Virus record (IMG/VR): IMGVR_UViG_3300025087_000037
Location: 1 to 64,000 of that record
Reading direction: 5' to 3' (one strand)
Source: a virus
Length of the DNA: 64,000 bases
The notes beneath the pieces were generated by a model. That model saw only the letters and a program-made list of their open reading frames with translations. It was not told the origin of the DNA and ran no database searches. Below, piece after piece: positions 60,168-64,000 of the stretch. A program made the translations under genes and the position numbers. Position 1 is the stretch's first letter, and each line of letters opens with the position of its first letter.

Positions 60168-61121
60168 ATGACAGTTTTACGGAAAATACATTTGACTGAT
60201 TCTAATGAAATGAACATTGTTTCTAAAGAAGATATTAATGGAGATTTTAATCTTGGGGTTTCTGTAATTCAAAGTTGCCATATTGATCTAAATAATAGTT
60301 CTGAAGAAAATTTGATAAGCAATGAAACATATATTGGATCGTCAACATGCACAGAAAATTTTACTGGAGTTCAAGTATGTTTAAAAACTGATCAAAATTG
60401 TATTGTATATTTGGATCAATCTCATGATGGAACAAATTGGGACATAACAAATGATTTTGAATATTATTATTCAATGGGAGGAAAAGGCTGGATAATTCAA
60501 TCAGTAACAATGTTTATACGGGTTCGTGTTACAAATTTAAGTACAAATAACACAACCGTTTTTAGATTGCAAACAAGTTTTTGCCCAGTTTTATCGACTC
60601 TACCAAAAAGTCTAGATAAAAAGGGACGTTTGAAAACCACAACAAGAATTATAGATTCAGAGAATGAAAAAGAAGTTTATATTACTTATGCCAGAGAAAT
60701 GAAAACTATGCAACCAACAAGATTAATAGGAACGGCATTTCACGATAATACAAAAGATACAAATTTTTGGACAGAAACTGTGACTGGTTCTGGTTCAGCT
60801 TCTCAATCTGGAAAAATAGTTTTAGGAACCGGGGCAACGGCAAATTCTACGGTAAAATATCAATCGAATAGAAAAGCAAGAAATATTGCCGGAACAATTA
60901 ATAGTTTTAGAGGAGCGGTGTCTTTCACTTCAGACGCGACAAGTGACAATGTTAGAAGAGTTGGGTGTTTCGATTCAAATAATGGTTTTTTCTTTCAATT
61001 ATCTGGAAACACTTTAAGTGTCGCAAATAGAGATTCTGGATCTGACACAATAGTTTCTTCAGGAGATTTTAATGGGACATATGGAAATGATTTTTTATGG
61101 ATAATAATTATCATTGTTTAG
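60168..61121 (+). CDS. Tail fibre protein, upstream part before frameshift site
   Basis: The 317-residue upstream frame starts ATG 60168 after GGAGAA. It is beta-rich, with a lectin-like region ending GNTLSVANRDSGSDTIVSSG, then DFNGTYGNDFL, before running out of frame as WIIIIIV. The next frame (61097-61585) continues the same domain. At 61091-61097 the codons read GAT TTT TTA, a perfect T-TTT-TTA slippery heptamer; a -1 shift would join the two parts. A sequencing error in the T-run, or a true mutation, are alternatives. Confidence 0.7.
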   Translation: MTVLRKIHLTDSNEMNIVSKEDINGDFNLGVSVIQSCHIDLNNSSEENLISNETYIGSSTCTENFTGVQVCLKTDQNCIVYLDQSHDGTNWDITNDFEYYYSMGGKGWIIQSVTMFIRVRVTNLSTNNTTVFRLQTSFCPVLSTLPKSLDKKGRLKTTTRIIDSENEKEVYITYAREMKTMQPTRLIGTAFHDNTKDTNFWTETVTGSGSASQSGKIVLGTGATANSTVKYQSNRKARNIAGTINSFRGAVSFTSDATSDNVRRVGCFDSNNGFFFQLSGNTLSVANRDSGSDTIVSSGDFNGTYGNDFLWIIIIIV

Positions 61122-61585
61122 TAATTGATTATTCCGCTATGGGGGCACAATTTTATGTCGATGAAATTTTATTACATGCAATAATCTGTGGCCTTGGCCC
61201 TTTAACAAATAGTCTCGTTTTTCCTTGCACTGTCGAAAATATAAATTCAAATGGGTATGGAGCGAATATTTTATTTACAATTCGAATGATGTCAATTAGT
61301 AGCTATGCAAAAATGTTAACCCTTCCAGTATATAAACATATTTCAACCTCGACCACAACTATTTGTAAATATGGCCCAGGCATGTTACATAAAATAGTTT
61401 TAAATAATCCGACAAATAATTTTATTACAGTTTATGACAATACTGCGGCTTCAGGAAATATAATTGCTATTATTGATCCCGATGCCAGCGCAACACCAAT
61501 TGGTTTAGAATATAAATGTCCTTTTTTCACAGGGTTAACAATTGTGACAGAGGGAACTCCAGATTTGACTGTTATTTATGAATAA
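61097..61585 (+). CDS. Tail fibre protein, downstream part after frameshift site
   Basis: The 162-residue frame, MDNNYHCLVIDYSAMGAQFYVDE onward, lies -1 relative to the preceding gene. It begins exactly at the end of the slippery heptamer and has no ribosome-binding site of its own. Its first 25 residues continue the strand pattern of a concanavalin-type domain begun upstream. Free translation from ATG 61097 is possible but less likely. Confidence 0.65.
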   Translation: MDNNYHCLVIDYSAMGAQFYVDEILLHAIICGLGPLTNSLVFPCTVENINSNGYGANILFTIRMMSISSYAKMLTLPVYKHISTSTTTICKYGPGMLHKIVLNNPTNNFITVYDNTAASGNIIAIIDPDASATPIGLEYKCPFFTGLTIVTEGTPDLTVIYE

Positions 61586-61670
61586 TTTTTAAAAAATAAA
61601 ATCTTAAAATTTTTAGTTTTAGTCTTTAACTTTTTTGGGAAAACTATTTAGATATATTTACAAAAAGTAT

Positions 61671-61684
61671 GAACAAATTTTAAA
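61671..61684 (+). promoter_or_regulatory. Candidate phage promoter, GAACAAA-N3-TAAA
   Basis: GAACAAA at 61671-61677 and TAAA at 61681-61684 lie 54 bases before the metallophosphoesterase gene in a 150-base gap. Confidence 0.5.
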
Positions 61685-61737
61685 CCCCTTCTCAGGGTTG
61701 ACTTTGAGCTTTTAACCAAAAAAGTTGGAGGCTTATA

Positions 61738-62970
61738 ATGGGTAATGATTATTCAAAATTATATGATTTTGTTTTAACAAGTATTAAAGAAAATAAATCA
61801 AGACGAGAAACTTACGAAAAAGCTGTTAATGATTATGAATACAAATCATCTTTTGAAGGCTTTAAAACTTTATGGAAAAGAGTTAATCGAAAGTTCAATA
61901 ATTCAACCCCAATTATAAAAAAATGGTTTCCCACTCCTGAAGAATTTAAAGAAAGTGTTATTCAAGATAATTCCTTTATAGATATCATTAAGAAAAAGAA
62001 AAATATAAAAATAACAGAATTATGTGATTTGTTATATTGTCCCCCTATACGCATAATTGAATTTGTGGATTATTATAGATCAAAAGGTTATGAGATAAGT
62101 GTGTTTTCAGATTTTGTTTGTCTGAGTAAAGACGCCCCAAATTTAAATGTTTCAAAGGTTGAAAAATTAGAAGATAAAGAAATTATCTTTGGCGTTGCCT
62201 CTGATATTCACTTCGGTTCAACATCCTGCCAAATCACCGCTTTAAATGAATTCGCTGAGATATGTAAAAACAATAATGTTAAATATATGTTTTCTCCAGG
62301 AGATTTAGTTTCTGGAATTAAAATGTTTCCAGGTCATGAATATGACGTTTATGAAATGTCAGCCGAAGGCCAAGAAAATTCCGCAATTATAAATCTTCCA
62401 AAAGGTTTTATCTGGTATATTCTTGGCGGAAATCACGATTATTCTTTTATCACAAAAGGAGGCGGACATAATCCTTTGTTAAGAGTTTCATCAGAAAGAG
62501 AAGATGTAAATTATGTTGGGTATGATGAAGTCGATATTCCTATATTAAATGGTGTGGATATGAAAATGTGGCATCCTTCAGGTGGGGTTCCCTACGCTAT
62601 GTCTTATAGATTACAAAAAGGAATTGAACAAGCTGCCTATAATGAATTATCTAGCATCGCTAATGGTTTGAAAAATAAACAGAGTTTGAGATTTGTTTTA
62701 TGTGGTCATTTACATATTCAATTACAAGCAATGTTTGGCTCTATTTTTGGAGCACAATGTGGAACGTTTGAAGGAAAAACAAACTATTTAAAAAAGAAAG
62801 GTTTGACTCCAAATATCGGCGGATATATTATCAAGGCTACATTAGATAAAAATGGAATGTTCAAAAACTTCTCAGCAAAATTTTATGTATTTCCTGAGAT
62901 TGAAAATGATTGGAAAAATTATAAACATTCAGTAACAAATAATAAAATAGAAAAACCTATTTTTGGATAG
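61738..62970 (+). CDS. Metallophosphoesterase with N-terminal helical domain
   Basis: The 410-residue protein has an N-terminal helix-rich part with a possible winged helix (TELCDLLYCPPIRIIEFVDYYRSKG, about 95-125). A calcineurin-type phosphoesterase follows: ASDIHFGS, SPGDLVSG, LGGNHDYS, WHPSGG and CGHLHIQ. Related phage proteins are of unknown substrate. It has its own promoter candidate and GGAGG site. Confidence 0.82.
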   Translation: MGNDYSKLYDFVLTSIKENKSRRETYEKAVNDYEYKSSFEGFKTLWKRVNRKFNNSTPIIKKWFPTPEEFKESVIQDNSFIDIIKKKKNIKITELCDLLYCPPIRIIEFVDYYRSKGYEISVFSDFVCLSKDAPNLNVSKVEKLEDKEIIFGVASDIHFGSTSCQITALNEFAEICKNNNVKYMFSPGDLVSGIKMFPGHEYDVYEMSAEGQENSAIINLPKGFIWYILGGNHDYSFITKGGGHNPLLRVSSEREDVNYVGYDEVDIPILNGVDMKMWHPSGGVPYAMSYRLQKGIEQAAYNELSSIANGLKNKQSLRFVLCGHLHIQLQAMFGSIFGAQCGTFEGKTNYLKKKGLTPNIGGYIIKATLDKNGMFKNFSAKFYVFPEIENDWKNYKHSVTNNKIEKPIFG

Positions 62971-62976
62971 GAAAAT

Positions 62977-63204
62977 ATGATGCTAATCGAAGAAAACTTG
63001 AGAAGAAATAATTCTTTTCTGGAGTGTGATCAAAAAGATAAATGTTTCTTTTGTGATATTCCTTTAATAGAAATTTGGCAGAGAATAACTGAAGAAACAA
63101 AAGGTTCAATTTCTGGACCAATTATGTATGAATGTAAGATATGTAAGCAGAAGTATTTAACACGAACATTTTTATTGAAAGGAAAAGAAAATGTCATCAT
63201 TTAA
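62977..63204 (+). CDS. Small zinc-ribbon protein
   Basis: The 75-residue product has CFFC (residues about 23-26) and CKIC (about 52-55), a zinc-ribbon pair. It overlaps the next gene by 14 bases. Function unknown. Confidence 0.6.
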   Translation: MMLIEENLRRNNSFLECDQKDKCFFCDIPLIEIWQRITEETKGSISGPIMYECKICKQKYLTRTFLLKGKENVII

Positions 63205-63475
63205 AACGGAAGATGTTGTTGTACTGGTTATCGCGACTGTATGTTTTTCCACTGAGTCGGAAAAATTTTTTAAGATTATCTCGATACCTGGAAATATTCC
63301 TCCTTATGTGAAAGAAGTTTCTGTTGATTTTATATCTGTTCCTTTAAAAGAAATATTTTTAGACATTGATGATAAACAATACAAATTTTATAAATTTTTA
63401 GGTTTAGATAAACAAAAAACTTTTTTGGAATATAAAGAATTGTTTATATCTAGAGGTTGGGTTAAAAAGAACTGA
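63191..63475 (+). CDS. Hypothetical protein
   Basis: The 94-residue product starts MSSFKTEDVVVLVIATVCFS, a hydrophobic start that could be a strand or weak membrane segment, followed by a soluble part. AAGGAAAAG precedes the ATG within the previous gene. Family unknown. Confidence 0.55.
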   Translation: MSSFKTEDVVVLVIATVCFSTESEKFFKIISIPGNIPPYVKEVSVDFISVPLKEIFLDIDDKQYKFYKFLGLDKQKTFLEYKELFISRGWVKKN

Positions 63476-63476
63476 A

Positions 63477-63725
63477 ATGAAAAAAGAACTTGATGGAAAT
63501 ATTGTAGATATAGATTTAGAAAATGTGAGATGTGAATTAAAAGATTTAGGGTTTTATTCTTTTCCAAAGGAATATTTTTCATATGATAAAATCCATCTAA
63601 ATTATAATTTTAAAATCTATTTTGAAAATAATCAACTATTATTTGAAGATAAAACACCTATCCCTGAAACAGAAGAAAATTTTATAGACTTATTGTATAT
63701 CAAAGAACAGATGGAAAGGCTATAA
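63477..63725 (+). CDS. Small hypothetical protein
   Basis: The 82-residue acidic, aromatic-rich product has no recognised motif. It starts one base after the preceding stop and ends one base before the next start, so all three form one transcript. Confidence 0.5.
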   Translation: MKKELDGNIVDIDLENVRCELKDLGFYSFPKEYFSYDKIHLNYNFKIYFENNQLLFEDKTPIPETEENFIDLLYIKEQMERL

Positions 63726-63726
63726 A

Positions 63727-64000
63727 ATGGATTTTAAAATTGTTATAGAAACTGATTCTCATTTTGAGAATATCTCTAATATATTAATCAATAATTTTAA
63801 AAGATTGAATTGTAAGGTTGAAGAAATAAAATATATTCCTTTTTCTTTGAAAGATAGCTATAATAATCTTTTTACTGGAGAATATATGTTTCCCTTAGGA
63901 TCCATCAATATGATGAGATCATTACAGAGATGTGAAAAGAAAGAAAATTTGATTGATTTTTGTGGATGGCCTTTATTCTCTTTTACAAATTGTTTTATGA
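63727..64000 (+). CDS. Hypothetical protein, 3' end beyond window
   Basis: ATG 63727 opens a frame of at least 91 codons that runs off the window. It contains MFPLGSINMMRSLQRCEKK, a pattern I associate loosely with phage ATP-grasp-like proteins (N-terminal domain); this is tentative. It is the last gene of the metallophosphoesterase transcript visible here. Confidence 0.5.
   Translation, partial: MDFKIVIETDSHFENISNILINNFKRLNCKVEEIKYIPFSLKDSYNNLFTGEYMFPLGSINMMRSLQRCEKKENLIDFCGWPLFSFTNCFM

Overview
The window is most likely part of a large tailed-phage (myovirus-type) genome. A T4-like head cassette runs in canonical order: portal, a small protein, an S80-type prohead protease, two coiled-coil proteins and the major capsid protein. 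It is accompanied by a family B DNA polymerase, a DnaB-type helicase, tail-fibre genes, a lysis cassette and a dense set of tRNA genes. Base composition is strongly AT-rich except for the first ~1.7 kb, which is GC-rich. The major capsid gene has a milder shift towards GC-richer codons. A signal-peptide-bearing TAXI-type binding protein, a lipobox-bearing spanin-like protein and a GH108-type endolysin suggest a diderm (Gram-negative) host. The host cannot be named from sequence alone.

Layout. (1) 1-2.1 kb, minus: an operon of a small basic protein, a DnaJ-type zinc-finger protein and a ribosomal protein S1-like protein that runs off the window. (2) 2.3-12.8 kb, plus: replication, DNA modification and host takeover. 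Genes are a uracil-DNA-glycosylase/family B polymerase fusion, QueE, ribosomal protein S21, a GroES-like co-chaperonin, a VWA protein, a thymidylate-synthase-like enzyme, a queuosine-salvage/glycosylase-like protein, a TGT/DpdA-like base-exchange enzyme and a DnaB-like helicase. (3) 12.9-22 kb, plus: an acidic protein, small proteins and the head cassette. The portal gene is interrupted by a large intein carrying an HNH motif and a five-unit zinc-finger array. (4) 22-45 kb, minus: tRNAs for Gln, Asn, Ala, Leu, Pro, Arg (split by a group I intron), Met/Ile2 and Tyr, an aberrant tRNA-like gene and a tmRNA. These alternate with many small proteins, peptidyl-tRNA hydrolase 2, a phosphatase and a phosphoribosyltransferase. 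In the middle (26-37 kb) sits a tightly packed operon-like block: coiled-coil proteins, a BCS1-like AAA ATPase, a J-domain/pseudokinase, a VWA protein, a pyruvate-kinase-like barrel, an adenylosuccinate-synthetase-like enzyme, membrane proteins and a TAXI-type binding protein. (5) 45-64 kb, plus: tail-fibre and adhesin modules, a response-regulator/PAS protein, endolysin, holin and spanin candidates, more fibre proteins (one split at a perfect -1 slippery heptamer), a metallophosphoesterase and small proteins.

How it fits together. QueE, the DpdA-like enzyme and the glycosylase-like protein suggest 7-deazaguanine modification of phage DNA. The UDG domain fused to the polymerase suggests uracil surveillance during replication. 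S1, S21, the tRNAs, tmRNA and Pth2 suggest substantial control of translation and ribosome rescue. The AAA/pseudokinase/VWA/PurA-like/PK-like block has the composition of a Ter-like signalling and small-molecule system and is the best candidate for an undescribed system here. A motif GAACAAA-N3-TAAA precedes four plus-strand gene groups and may be a phage promoter. Several real genes of 25-58 codons are annotated from their ribosome-binding sites and overlaps.
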